Positions 1 to 6,345 of a stretch of 10,505 nucleotides of DNA are shown one piece after another. The notes under the pieces were generated by a model. That model searched no databases. It saw nothing but the letters and a program-made list of their open reading frames with translations, and was not told the origin of the DNA. This DNA is from Gammaproteobacteria bacterium (lineage in GTDB: Bacteria; Pseudomonadota; Gammaproteobacteria; Chromatiales; Chromatiaceae). The translations under genes and the position numbers were made by a program. Location: contig JABDQZ010000077.1 of NCBI GenBank assembly GCA_013041975.1, positions 1-10,505 on the forward strand. Reading direction: 5' to 3'. Within the stretch, counting starts at the first letter, position 1. Each line of letters opens with the position of its first letter.

Positions 1-1857
1 ACCGATGCAAACTTTAATATTCATGCGGGCCAGAAAGTCGGTATTACCGGCGCCAATGGCACAGGCAAGTCCAGCCTGTTTGCCCTGATCCGTGGCGAAC
101 TGGAAGCGGACGAAGGAGAATTCCTCTGCCCTGCCAACTGGCAGGTTGCCCACGTTGCGCAACAGACGCCACAGGATGAGCGCGCTGCTATCGACTATGT
201 TCTGGATGGCGATGACGAGTTCAGAAAAGTTGAACGGCAACTTCAACAAGCCGAGTCCGAACATGATGGTGAACAGCTGGCGCATGTTCATGCGCAGTTT
301 GAACACATTGGCGGTTACCAGGCCAAGAGCCGGGCGGGACGGTTGTTACATGGACTGGGGTTTGGTGCTCAACAGGAAAACCTGCCAGTAAACAGCTTTT
401 CAGGCGGCTGGCGCATGCGCCTTAATCTTGCCAAGGCCCTGATGTGTCGCTCTGACCTGTTGTTGCTTGATGAACCGACCAACCATCTGGACCTTGATGC
501 AGTGATCTGGCTGGAAAACTGGTTACAAGGCTACCAGGGCACCTTGCTGCTCATTTCACATGACCGGGATTTCCTCGATAGCGTCTGTAACCAGATTGCC
601 CATATCGAACACCATCAAATCACTCTGTATTCCGGCAACTATTCGGAATTTGAAAAAATCCGTGCCGCCAAACTGGCAAACCAGCAATCTGAATATGAAA
701 AACAGCAACGCGAAATAGCCCACATTCAACATTATGTTGACCGTTTCCGCGCCAAGGCCACCAAGGCCAAGCAGGCACAAAGCCGACTCAAGGCACTTGA
801 ACGCATGGAGCGCATTGCTCCAGCGCATGTTGATTCGCCGTTTCATTTTTCTTTCAGGGAAGCTGAGAAATATCCAAACCCCTTGATCAAGCTGGAGCAG
901 GTATCACTGGGATATCAGCAAACATCGATCCTGCATCAACTGGTGCTCACACTGAGTCCTGGCGACCGCATCGGCCTGCTAGGCCCCAACGGCGCCGGGA
1001 AAAGCACGTTAATCAAGGCATTTGCACAAACACTGAAACCAATGGACGGGCTGATCCACACGGCCCAGGACCTTAAAATCGGCTACTTTGCCCAACACCA
1101 GGTGGAACAATTACATCCTGAGCATACGCCACTTGAGCATCTGCAACAGCTTGACCGCAGGGCCAGTGAACAACAGTTGCGTAACTACCTGGGTGGTTTT
1201 GGCTTTAGCAATGACAAGGCCCTGTCAAAAACAGCGCCGTTTTCCGGCGGTGAAAAAGCACGACTTGCACTGGCGCTTATTGTTTACCAGCGCCCCAACC
1301 TGTTATTGCTCGATGAGCCCACCAACCATCTTGATATCGAAATGCGCCAGGCGCTGGCCCAGGCCCTGCAGGACTTTACCGGCGCCATGGTTATCGTCTC
1401 ACATGACCGGCATCTGCTGCGCGTCAGTTGTGACCGTTTGTGGATTGTCATGGATGGCAGGGTCGATGATTTCAGGGAATCACTGGATGACTACCCGCGC
1501 TGGCTGACACAACAAAACAACCTCAAAGAAAACAATTCTTTCAGCAAACAAACTGATAACTCGGCAGCCGCCCGCAAACAACGCAAACGTGATCAAGCCG
1601 AGCAGCGTAAAAAGTTGCAGCCTTTACAAAACAAGCTGAAAAAAACCGAGAAATTGGTCAAGGACTTGTCGGACAAACAAAAACAACTCGAACAGGAACT
1701 GGCTGATACCAGTCTTTATGAAAAGGAAAACAAGGAATTGTTACAACAAAAGCTCAGGGAAAAACAGGAAGTTGATATTGATCTGGAAAACAATGAATAC
1801 CTGTGGCTGGAAATCTCTGAAAAAATTGAATCGCTACAATCGTCCGATAATGGTTAG
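1..1857 (+). CDS. yheS: ABC-F family ATPase YheS, 5' end cut by window
   Basis: Soluble ABC-F protein of two fused ATPase domains without membrane segments; the family acts on ribosomes, and YheS is a cytoplasmic translation-associated member. 618 residues are visible in frame 1; by recall of E. coli YheS (about 637 aa) only about 18 N-terminal residues are missing. Seen: first Walker A GANGTGKSS (window residues 17-25), signature SGGWR (134-138), Walker B DEPTNHLD (from D157). The inter-domain linker YVDRFRAKATKAKQAQSR starts near 245; it is the arm that reaches P-site tRNA in ABC-F proteins and is strongly YheS-like. Then second Walker A GPNGAGKST (328-336), signature SGGEK (415-419) and second DEPTNHLD (from 438). 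A charged C-terminal coiled coil (about 515-610) ends the protein. Both catalytic glutamates are present, so it should hydrolyse ATP. The stop TAG at 1855-1857 overlaps the stop of the opposing gene. Confidence 0.96.
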   Translation, partial: TDANFNIHAGQKVGITGANGTGKSSLFALIRGELEADEGEFLCPANWQVAHVAQQTPQDERAAIDYVLDGDDEFRKVERQLQQAESEHDGEQLAHVHAQFEHIGGYQAKSRAGRLLHGLGFGAQQENLPVNSFSGGWRMRLNLAKALMCRSDLLLLDEPTNHLDLDAVIWLENWLQGYQGTLLLISHDRDFLDSVCNQIAHIEHHQITLYSGNYSEFEKIRAAKLANQQSEYEKQQREIAHIQHYVDRFRAKATKAKQAQSRLKALERMERIAPAHVDSPFHFSFREAEKYPNPLIKLEQVSLGYQQTSILHQLVLTLSPGDRIGLLGPNGAGKSTLIKAFAQTLKPMDGLIHTAQDLKIGYFAQHQVEQLHPEHTPLEHLQQLDRRASEQQLRNYLGGFGFSNDKALSKTAPFSGGEKARLALALIVYQRPNLLLLDEPTNHLDIEMRQALAQALQDFTGAMVIVSHDRHLLRVSCDRLWIVMDGRVDDFRESLDDYPRWLTQQNNLKENNSFSKQTDNSAAARKQRKRDQAEQRKKLQPLQNKLKKTEKLVKDLSDKQKQLEQELADTSLYEKENKELLQQKLREKQEVDIDLENNEYLWLEISEKIESLQSSDNG

Positions 1858-2396
1858 GACATTTTGTGATAACGCTTCAATATTTCCCCGATACCCATTT
1901 CCCGTAACAACTGAATATTTCTTTGCGGAATTTTTTCAGGTTCAGGATATGCTGCAACGGCCTTTTCCAGACTCTTTTCCCTGATGAGATGAAACATGGG
2001 AAAGGGTGAACGGTTGGTAAAATTAGCCGCGTCATCGACTGCCACGCCCTCGAAACAATAATCAGGATGAAAACTGGCAATCTGCACTATACCTTCGAGG
2101 CCACTATCGGAGATCGCTGATTCGCTCAGTTGTAAAAAATCCAGGTATTCATCAAAGTCTTCCAGGGCATTTTCTACAATGACCAGAGTTGTCTCCAGTT
2201 CCTCAGGCGCAGTCTGCTGCAGACGATCCAGCTCTGACAAGATAAACCTGAACACCGATTTAACATCACTCGCTTCAGTTGAAACAATATCCACTTTGCC
2301 CTGCTCATAAGGATGGCGGGCAAATGGGCAAAGATTCAGCTCAATCACCCAGTCCTGTAACCAGGCATTGGTTTTTTCAATTGCAGCTTTTGACAT
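1854..2396 (-). CDS. DUF1415 family protein
   Basis: Cytoplasmic protein of 180 residues that I recognise as the DUF1415 family, conserved in proteobacteria and without an assigned reaction. Recognisable family blocks are ELNLCPFA (19-26), ASFHPDYCFEG (107-117) and NRSPFPMFHLIRE (128-140). There is no signal peptide or membrane segment. The conserved Cys23, His110 and Cys114 could be functional, but this is a guess. The ATG (2394-2396) overlaps by one base the TAA stop of the MOSC gene (TAATG on the minus strand), so the two are very likely one transcript with coupled translation. The TAA stop (1854-1856) interlocks with the TAG of yheS in the four bases TTAG, leaving no space for a terminator between the convergent genes. 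Family assignment is firm; function is unknown. Confidence 0.9.
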   Translation of the reverse strand: MSKAAIEKTNAWLQDWVIELNLCPFARHPYEQGKVDIVSTEASDVKSVFRFILSELDRLQQTAPEELETTLVIVENALEDFDEYLDFLQLSESAISDSGLEGIVQIASFHPDYCFEGVAVDDAANFTNRSPFPMFHLIREKSLEKAVAAYPEPEKIPQRNIQLLREMGIGEILKRYHKMS

Positions 2397-3196
2397 TATT
2401 CAACGAGTTCCAGTTGATCGCCGACGCATACACTTCCCACAGCATCATGAATCAGGTTCTGGCCGAAATAAACCAGCCTGCCTTTTTTTCTGTAGGTGTT
2501 CAGGGTCCTCAATGGCTCAACCGATTTATTTGTTGTATCAGGATTGATGGTGGTGATAACACAGCGGGAACAGGGCTTGACGACCCTGAAATCAATAGTG
2601 CCAATGCGCACCCTAAGCCAGTCATCTTCGGCATAGGGCTCACATCCGCTTACCAACAGGTTTGGGCGGAAGCGTCTTACCTCCATGACATGGTCAGCAT
2701 CATTGATACGATAATTCAGGTCATCAATGGACGCCTGGCTCAGCAGCAAAAAAGGGAAGCCATCAGAAAACCCGGTCTGATCAGCTTCACTGGCATACCC
2801 CGGATCAAGGTTCCTGGTAACAGTATCTTTCATACAGACCAGCTGAACCGACATATCCAGAACATCTGAAAACCAGCGATCAGCCTTATCACTGACGAGA
2901 CTGGCTTCAAGCGTATCTTTCCATACAGTCACCATCATTGTCTCGTCACTGTTTTGTTTTAGTGGAATACGTAATGATTCTTTGCCTTCATATTCAAACT
3001 GCAATTCATCATTGACCATTGCAACATTAATCATTGCCATCCTCACCGAACGGCGCTGACTCATGAACTGTCCCTCATCATCAACCAGCATCCAGTTGCG
3101 GTCATATTCGAAGCCGCGCGCATTGATGGCTGCACTCTCCAGCCTGATTCCCGGCAATGACTTGACCGGATAAATCCAGATTTCTGTTAACTTCAT
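2396..3196 (-). CDS. MOSC domain protein, YcbX-like without the ferredoxin domain
   Basis: 266-residue protein with an N-terminal MOSC beta-barrel domain (about 1-120) followed by a MOSC domain (about 125-266). Seen: the opening IYPVKSLPGI (8-17), DGFPFLLLSQAS (145-156), RFRPNLLVSG (175-184), KPCSRCVITTINP (207-219) and FGQNLI (244-249). In YcbX and the mARC enzymes the first cysteine of the CSRC motif (Cys209 here) coordinates the molybdenum cofactor, and these proteins reduce N-hydroxylated compounds. E. coli YcbX has an additional C-terminal 2Fe-2S ferredoxin domain; this protein stops at the end of MOSC, so electrons must come from a separate partner. Start: the frame stays open to an ATG at 3289, but that would enter pilU. 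The ATG at 3194-3196 has GGAG four bases upstream and begins exactly where homologues begin (MKLTEIWIYPVKS). First gene of an operon with the DUF1415 gene. Confidence 0.9.
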   Translation of the reverse strand: MKLTEIWIYPVKSLPGIRLESAAINARGFEYDRNWMLVDDEGQFMSQRRSVRMAMINVAMVNDELQFEYEGKESLRIPLKQNSDETMMVTVWKDTLEASLVSDKADRWFSDVLDMSVQLVCMKDTVTRNLDPGYASEADQTGFSDGFPFLLLSQASIDDLNYRINDADHVMEVRRFRPNLLVSGCEPYAEDDWLRVRIGTIDFRVVKPCSRCVITTINPDTTNKSVEPLRTLNTYRKKGRLVYFGQNLIHDAVGSVCVGDQLELVE

Positions 3197-3200
3197 GTTG

Positions 3201-3204
3201 CTCC
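3201..3204 (-). promoter_or_regulatory. Ribosome binding site of the MOSC gene
   Basis: GGAG on the minus strand, four bases from the ATG at 3196. It decides the start against the in-frame ATG at 3289, which would lie inside pilU. Confidence 0.7.
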
Positions 3205-3263
3205 AACTCAAAAAATCACTAAACTCACTCCAAACCCTGCCGATGATAAAGGGACACCAATCC

Positions 3264-3268
3264 GGAGG
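3264..3268 (+). promoter_or_regulatory. Ribosome binding site of pilU
   Basis: GGAGG five bases before the ATG at 3274. The 77 bp between the divergent MOSC and pilU starts must hold both promoters; I could not identify a convincing -35/-10 pair for either. Confidence 0.8.
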
Positions 3269-3273
3269 AAACC

Positions 3274-4389
3274 ATGGAAATAGCCCCATACCTTAAACTT
3301 ATGGTTCAAAAGAACGGTTCAGACCTGTTTTTCAGCACAGGTGCTGCACCGCATCTGAAAGCCGAAGGCCGTACAATGCCAATCGGCGAACAGCGACTCG
3401 ATACGGGCAAGGTGCGTGAACTGGCCTACTCAATTATGACAGATGATCAGAAATCAGAATTTGAAAGTACGCTTGAATGTAACCTGGCCATTTCTGTTGG
3501 CGGCCTGGGACGCTTCCGTGTCAATGTTTTCCGTCAGCGTGGTGACGTTGCCATGGTGTTGCGCTACATCAAGGGCACTATTCCTGATATGGAAGAACTT
3601 CAACTGCCGCCACTCCTGAAGGATCTTATTATGGAGAAGCGCGGGCTGTTACTGGTTGTTGGCTCAACCGGTTCCGGTAAATCCACGACGCTGGCTTCCA
3701 TGATCGACTACCGCAATGAAAATTCAGCCGGGCATATTCTGACGATTGAAGACCCCATCGAATTTCTTCATTCGCACAAAAAATCTGTCGTTGACCAGCG
3801 TGAAGTTGGTCTGGATACACTGTCTTTCGAAAATGCGCTGCACAATGCCCTGCGTGCAGCCCCCGATGTCATTCTCATCGGTGAAATTCGCGATGCGAAG
3901 ACCATGCAGCAAGCCATCGCCTATGCAGAGACCGGTCACCTGTGCCTGGCGACACTGCATGCCAACAATGCCAACCAGGCGATTGACCGTATCATTAATT
4001 TTTTCCCTGACTCTGCACATAAACAACTGTTTAACGACTTGTCTCTGAACCTGAAGTCCATAGTTTCACAGCGCCTGGTCCCTACATTAGACAACAAACG
4101 GGCGCCTGCTGTCGAAATTCTTCGAACTACCAGCTTTATTTCCGAACTGATCCAGAAAGGTGATATCCATGCCATCAAGGAAGCCATGGAGCAAGGCAAG
4201 GGACAGGGCATGAAAACGTTTGACATGGCCCTTTATGAGCTCTACAAGGAAGGTAAAATCAGTGTCGAGGAAGCCTTGCGAAACGCCGACTCCAGAAACA
4301 ACCTGTCGCTGAAAATTCGCCTGAGTGACACTGATGAGGATGTCCTCAAGGCTGGTGGAGCCGTCAACCAAATTAATTTCGACGAATAG
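3274..4389 (+). CDS. pilU: Type IV pilus retraction ATPase PilU
   Basis: 371-residue hexameric secretion-type ATPase of the PilT/PilU family, acting at the cytoplasmic base of type IV pili. PilU assists PilT in pilus retraction and twitching. N-terminal PAS-like domain about 1-100. Motor domain: Walker A GSTGSGKST (130-138), Asp box ILTIEDPIEF (155-164), Walker B DVILIGEIRD (198-207) and His box HLCLATLHANN (222-232). PilU rather than PilT is indicated by the opening MEIAPYLKLMVQKNGSDLFF, by GLGRFRVNVFRQRG (77-90), by DYRNENSAGHI (145-155) and by the C-terminal NADSRNNLSLKIRLSD block (337-352). All ATPase motifs are intact. In many gammaproteobacteria pilT lies directly upstream of pilU; here the upstream neighbour is a divergent MOSC operon, so pilU has its own promoter region and pilT must be elsewhere or absent. 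Confidence 0.93.
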   Translation: MEIAPYLKLMVQKNGSDLFFSTGAAPHLKAEGRTMPIGEQRLDTGKVRELAYSIMTDDQKSEFESTLECNLAISVGGLGRFRVNVFRQRGDVAMVLRYIKGTIPDMEELQLPPLLKDLIMEKRGLLLVVGSTGSGKSTTLASMIDYRNENSAGHILTIEDPIEFLHSHKKSVVDQREVGLDTLSFENALHNALRAAPDVILIGEIRDAKTMQQAIAYAETGHLCLATLHANNANQAIDRIINFFPDSAHKQLFNDLSLNLKSIVSQRLVPTLDNKRAPAVEILRTTSFISELIQKGDIHAIKEAMEQGKGQGMKTFDMALYELYKEGKISVEEALRNADSRNNLSLKIRLSDTDEDVLKAGGAVNQINFDE

Positions 4390-4439
4390 CCGTTTCTACC
4401 AATCAGTGGTTTTCTTTAGGAATCAAAATTCTCAATAAC

Positions 4440-4471
4440 TTGCTATCCACCGTGGATGAGCTATTTGTAAA
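4440..4471 (+). promoter_or_regulatory. Possible promoter with a dyad in the spacer, upstream of the HMA-like gene
   Basis: TTGCTA (4440-4445) and TGTAAA (4466-4471) could be -35 and -10 elements 20 bp apart. Between and overlapping them lies the inverted repeat ATCCAC-C-GTGGAT (4445-4457), extended by GCT (4442-4444) and AGC (4459-4461) with one bulged base. A long spacer carrying a dyad is the layout of MerR-family promoters. The -10 is weak, and the same bases could simply form an RNA hairpin downstream of pilU. Treat as a candidate. Confidence 0.3.
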
Positions 4472-4492
4472 TGGCCTTCTCAAATAAATCAC

Positions 4493-4497
4493 GGAGG
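4493..4497 (+). promoter_or_regulatory. Ribosome binding site of the HMA-like gene
   Basis: GGAGG five bases before the ATG at 4503. Its strength argues that this short frame is a real, well-translated gene. Confidence 0.8.
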
Positions 4498-4502
4498 ATA
4501 GG

Positions 4503-4736
4503 ATGGACCATTATCGTTCCAATATACTGATTCATATTGGCGAATCACTTGATGATAACAACATACACCAGCTGGAAAAGCAGATCAGCTTCTCTCCCGG
4601 CATCTACAGCGCCTGTGTCAATGAAAAAGCCCGTCATCTCATGCTCATCGACTACGACCCGGGAACCGTAAGAGCCTCGGAAATTCTTTCACATATACAA
4701 CAAAGTGGCCTGCACGCTGAATTGATCGGCCTTTGA
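4503..4736 (+). CDS. Small ferredoxin-fold (heavy-metal-associated-like) protein without metal cysteines
   Basis: 77-residue soluble protein. The pattern of segments fits the beta-alpha-beta-beta-alpha-beta fold of HMA domains: strands about 7-13, 33-39, 45-50 and 70-76, helices about 18-29 and 56-68. The passage GIYSACVNEKARHLMLIDYDP (33-53) resembles the region of HMA proteins around GV-x-V-x-x-N..., where strands two and three lie. The metal-binding GMxCxxC loop expected between strand one and helix one is replaced by HIGESLDD; the only cysteine is Cys38. It is therefore unlikely to be an ordinary copper or mercury chaperone; a protein- or small-molecule-binding role is possible. It lies 113 bp after pilU, with a strong ribosome site and a terminator hairpin right after it, so it may be a single-gene unit or the end of the pilU transcript. 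Confidence 0.8.
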   Translation: MDHYRSNILIHIGESLDDNNIHQLEKQISFSPGIYSACVNEKARHLMLIDYDPGTVRASEILSHIQQSGLHAELIGL

Positions 4737-4748
4737 TCTTTGCTGCTC

Positions 4749-4774
4749 CCTCCCTCGGCGAGGGAGGAGATTTT
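4749..4774 (+). terminator. Intrinsic terminator after the HMA-like gene
   Basis: CCTCCCTC (4749-4756), loop GGC, GAGGGAGG (4760-4767): a perfect 8-bp GC-rich stem that begins 13 bases after the stop codon. It is followed by AGA and TTTT (4771-4774). The T tract is short, so termination may be partial. Confidence 0.6.
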
Positions 4775-4809
4775 CCACGTCTACCCTATCTCCTGGAAAG
4801 CTCAAACGA

Positions 4810-4815
4810 TATAAT
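4810..4815 (+). promoter_or_regulatory. -10 element of a probable ycgL promoter
   Basis: Perfect TATAAT placed between the terminator at 4749-4774 and the ycgL start. Transcription would begin near 4822, giving a leader of about 25 bases. No good -35 hexamer stands 16-18 bases upstream, so strength is uncertain. Confidence 0.4.
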
Positions 4816-4846
4816 CCCAGACTGTTTCAAACACCTGCAAACAGTC

Positions 4847-5125
4847 ATGCATCAAGTAACAAGTACCTGCTGGATTTACAAAAGCCCTAAAAAAGAAGAG
4901 ATGTATCTGTATGTTCCCCGACAGGACAATTTCGAGGATGTACCCGAATTTCTGCTGCAAAAATTTGGCAACCCTCTGTTTGTCATGGAACTGGAATTAA
5001 CTCCGGATCGTAAACTCGCTCGCGAGAATGCTGAAACCATCTTGAATAACCTTGCAGAAAATGGCTTTCACCTGCAAATGCCTCCCCAACTTAAGCCATC
5101 GTTATATCATGGCAACGAGGACTGA
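4847..5125 (+). CDS. ycgL: YcgL domain-containing protein
   Basis: 92-residue cytoplasmic protein of the YcgL family, a small conserved gammaproteobacterial family without an assigned biochemical role. Seen: the family opening CWIYKSPKKEEMYLYV (8-23), then FEDVPEFLLQKFGNP (29-43), LTPDRKLA (51-58) and the end block NLAENGFHLQMPPQL (68-82). These match the YcgL pattern of IYRS-K-x-TYLYV, VP-x-L-x-FG-x-P and GYYLQLPPP. Start: the frame is open upstream to 4733, but homologues begin close to the ATG at 4847. The region before 4847 overlaps the terminator and the -10 element, so the longer version is unlikely. No Shine-Dalgarno is visible before this ATG (upstream bases CACCTGCAAACAGTC). The next gene starts six bases after its stop, so the two form an operon. 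Confidence 0.88.
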   Translation: MHQVTSTCWIYKSPKKEEMYLYVPRQDNFEDVPEFLLQKFGNPLFVMELELTPDRKLARENAETILNNLAENGFHLQMPPQLKPSLYHGNED

Positions 5126-5131
5126 AATCCG

Positions 5132-5812
5132 ATGAATTACTCCCGCTTTATTGCAGTTGGACTATTTGTATTGATCCTGCTGTTTGCATTTGCTTTGCCA
5201 AATCCCGACGTCGTGCCCAATCTGGAAAAAGGCAATCTGGATCTACCATGGAATATCCATGTGCATGAAGACAACAGCTCAGAAGTCTTCAGGTTGCGTC
5301 TCGAACATTCAACGCTTGGCGATGCTATTAAGCGGTTTCAGGAACCTGAAGACATAGCTATTTATAAAGGTAAACAAAGCGACACACTTGAAGCCTATTT
5401 CGGCACCGTTAAAATCGGGCCTCTCAAAGCCAAGCTGGTTACCACGTTACAGGCCAGTCCAGTAGAAATCGAAGATATGCTCACCAGAGCTACCGGTCTC
5501 TCCCTGTCAGACAGCGCAGATAAAAAAATAGAACTTGCTGTCGAAGACCGTCAGCAGGCACTTAACAAGAAAATTTCTGCAATCACCTTCATCCCGACAT
5601 ACTCCGGCCTTGAAAGCGATTTTTTCAAGGATCGCTTTGGTGCACCGGATGCCTGGATCAGGATCAATGAAAACGCCGTGCAGTACTTCTACCCATCAAA
5701 GGGGCTGAGCATCATCATTGATGCTGATGGCAAAGAAGTTTTACAATACAACCACCCAAACAGCTTTCAATTGCCGAAAGATGCTGTTACCGACACAATA
5801 AATCCAGGCTGA
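5132..5812 (+). CDS. Membrane-anchored conserved protein of unknown function
   Basis: 226 residues. Residues 6-24 (FIAVGLFVLILLFAFALPN) form one hydrophobic segment after a short N-terminus with an arginine, so it is either a signal peptide or, more likely, an uncleaved anchor with the rest in the periplasm. The remainder is a mixed alpha/beta soluble domain with no cysteine and no motif I can link to an enzyme. Features that may help a search: LRLEHSTLGDAIKRFQEPEDIAIYKG (about 55-80), YFGTVKIGPLKAKLV (about 89-103) and DFFKDRFGAPDAWIR (about 163-177). It starts six bases after ycgL. The only Shine-Dalgarno-like GAGG (5117-5120) lies in the end of ycgL, 11 bases away, so translation may depend on coupling. 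A bidirectional terminator follows the TGA directly. Not recognised as a named family. Confidence 0.85.
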   Translation: MNYSRFIAVGLFVLILLFAFALPNPDVVPNLEKGNLDLPWNIHVHEDNSSEVFRLRLEHSTLGDAIKRFQEPEDIAIYKGKQSDTLEAYFGTVKIGPLKAKLVTTLQASPVEIEDMLTRATGLSLSDSADKKIELAVEDRQQALNKKISAITFIPTYSGLESDFFKDRFGAPDAWIRINENAVQYFYPSKGLSIIIDADGKEVLQYNHPNSFQLPKDAVTDTINPG

Positions 5813-5814
5813 TT

Positions 5815-5844
5815 AAAAAAAATGGCCGAGCTATCGGCCATTTT
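5815..5844. terminator. Bidirectional intrinsic terminator between convergent genes
   Basis: An A8 run (5815-5822) leads into the stem AAAATGGCCGA (5819-5829), loop GCTA, and TCGGCCATTTT (5834-5844), a perfect 11-bp match. On the plus strand the hairpin ends in TTTT; on the minus strand it is followed by eight T. It lies two bases after the stop at 5812 and nine bases after the end of the PilZ gene (5854), so it serves both. Confidence 0.9.
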
Positions 5845-5853
5845 ACGGTTTCA

Positions 5854-6165
5854 TCAAGCGGCGTTGGTTTTCTGAATTTCTCTAATCGTGCAGGCAGCTG
5901 AGAATTTACCTGGTTGAGTCCTCAGCGGCTCACAACGAATCACTTCAATCTCTGCAGAAAGAGGTGGTGTGATGTTTTTGCCTGGAAGAATGGAAACTGT
6001 GCCGATGCTACCGGAAGGTATTTTGCTATCAACCAGCAACAGCACACCATTTGCACTTAAGTCCTTGACCGTTGCCGAAAGCGGCTCGATGCCATCAAGA
6101 TTGATACGCGCGGCGCAATCAATTGTCATGCGAATATAATCGCGCTTTTCAATGTAATCTAACAT
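5854..6165 (-). CDS. Single-domain PilZ protein, probable c-di-GMP receptor
   Basis: 103-residue cytoplasmic protein consisting of one PilZ domain. Both parts of the c-di-GMP-binding signature are present: RxxxR as RDYIR (8-12) and D/NxSxxG as DLSANG (35-40), with the beta-barrel continuing to about residue 98. These residues suggest it binds c-di-GMP, unlike the founding PilZ protein of Pseudomonas, which lacks the signature. With no output domain it would act by binding a partner protein. Start: the frame can be extended to a TTG at 6186, but the ATG at 6165 has GAGGAG (6175-6180) nine bases upstream, and the extension adds only seven residues that would be encoded across that site. It is transcribed toward the shared terminator at 5815-5844. 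Monocistronic from its own promoter region. The pilU gene 1.5 kb away makes a link to pilus-based motility attractive, but PilZ proteins also govern flagella, polysaccharide and transcription. Confidence 0.9.
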   Translation of the reverse strand: MLDYIEKRDYIRMTIDCAARINLDGIEPLSATVKDLSANGVLLLVDSKIPSGSIGTVSILPGKNITPPLSAEIEVIRCEPLRTQPGKFSAACTIREIQKTNAA

Positions 6166-6174
6166 ATTGTAAGA

Positions 6175-6180
6175 CTCCTC
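6175..6180 (-). promoter_or_regulatory. Ribosome binding site of the PilZ gene
   Basis: GAGGAG on the minus strand, nine bases before the ATG at 6165. It decides that start over the TTG at 6186. Confidence 0.7.
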
Positions 6181-6231
6181 ATCCAACTGCTTTAAAGGGT
6201 CTCTCGCTCATTTTTGGTGTCACCCAAACCA

Positions 6232-6259
6232 ATTGTGGCAAAGTTTTTTTATTTGTCGA
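6232..6259 (-). promoter_or_regulatory. Candidate promoter of the PilZ gene
   Basis: Minus strand TCGACA (6259-6254) and CACAAT (6237-6232) separated by 16 bases, with an A/T-rich region upstream. Transcription would start near 6225, giving a leader of about 60 bases. Two mismatches in the -10 make this tentative. Confidence 0.3.
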
Positions 6260-6261
6260 GC

Positions 6262-6300
6262 TTTTTTTGAAAAAAAATTTAAAAAATTTTCCTGTATAAT
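6262..6300 (+). promoter_or_regulatory. A/T-tract promoter region of the 107-residue gene
   Basis: A perfect -10 TATAAT at 6295-6300 is preceded by runs of T and A from 6262 to 6290, with alternating A and T tracts resembling an UP element and curved DNA. A good -35 at 17 bp is missing: TTGAAA at 6267-6272 would need a 22-bp spacer. Transcription would begin near 6307, leaving a leader of about 39 bases before the ATG at 6346. Confidence 0.45.
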
Positions 6301-6345
6301 CATCTTGATAGCGAAAATGTTTAAAGTGAAAAGGTTAAAGTAAAC

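Noticed and set aside
2279..2869. 196-codon plus-strand frame across the DUF1415 and MOSC genes
   Set aside because: It is fully antisense to two recognised genes, has no ribosome site and no family-like motif.
3197..3289. 31-residue N-terminal extension of the MOSC protein
   Set aside because: It would overlap the pilU start, has no ribosome site, and homologues begin at the ATG at 3196.
4733..4846. 38-residue extension of YcgL from a TTG at 4733
   Set aside because: It runs through the terminator hairpin and the TATAAT element, and the extra residues are unlike any YcgL protein.
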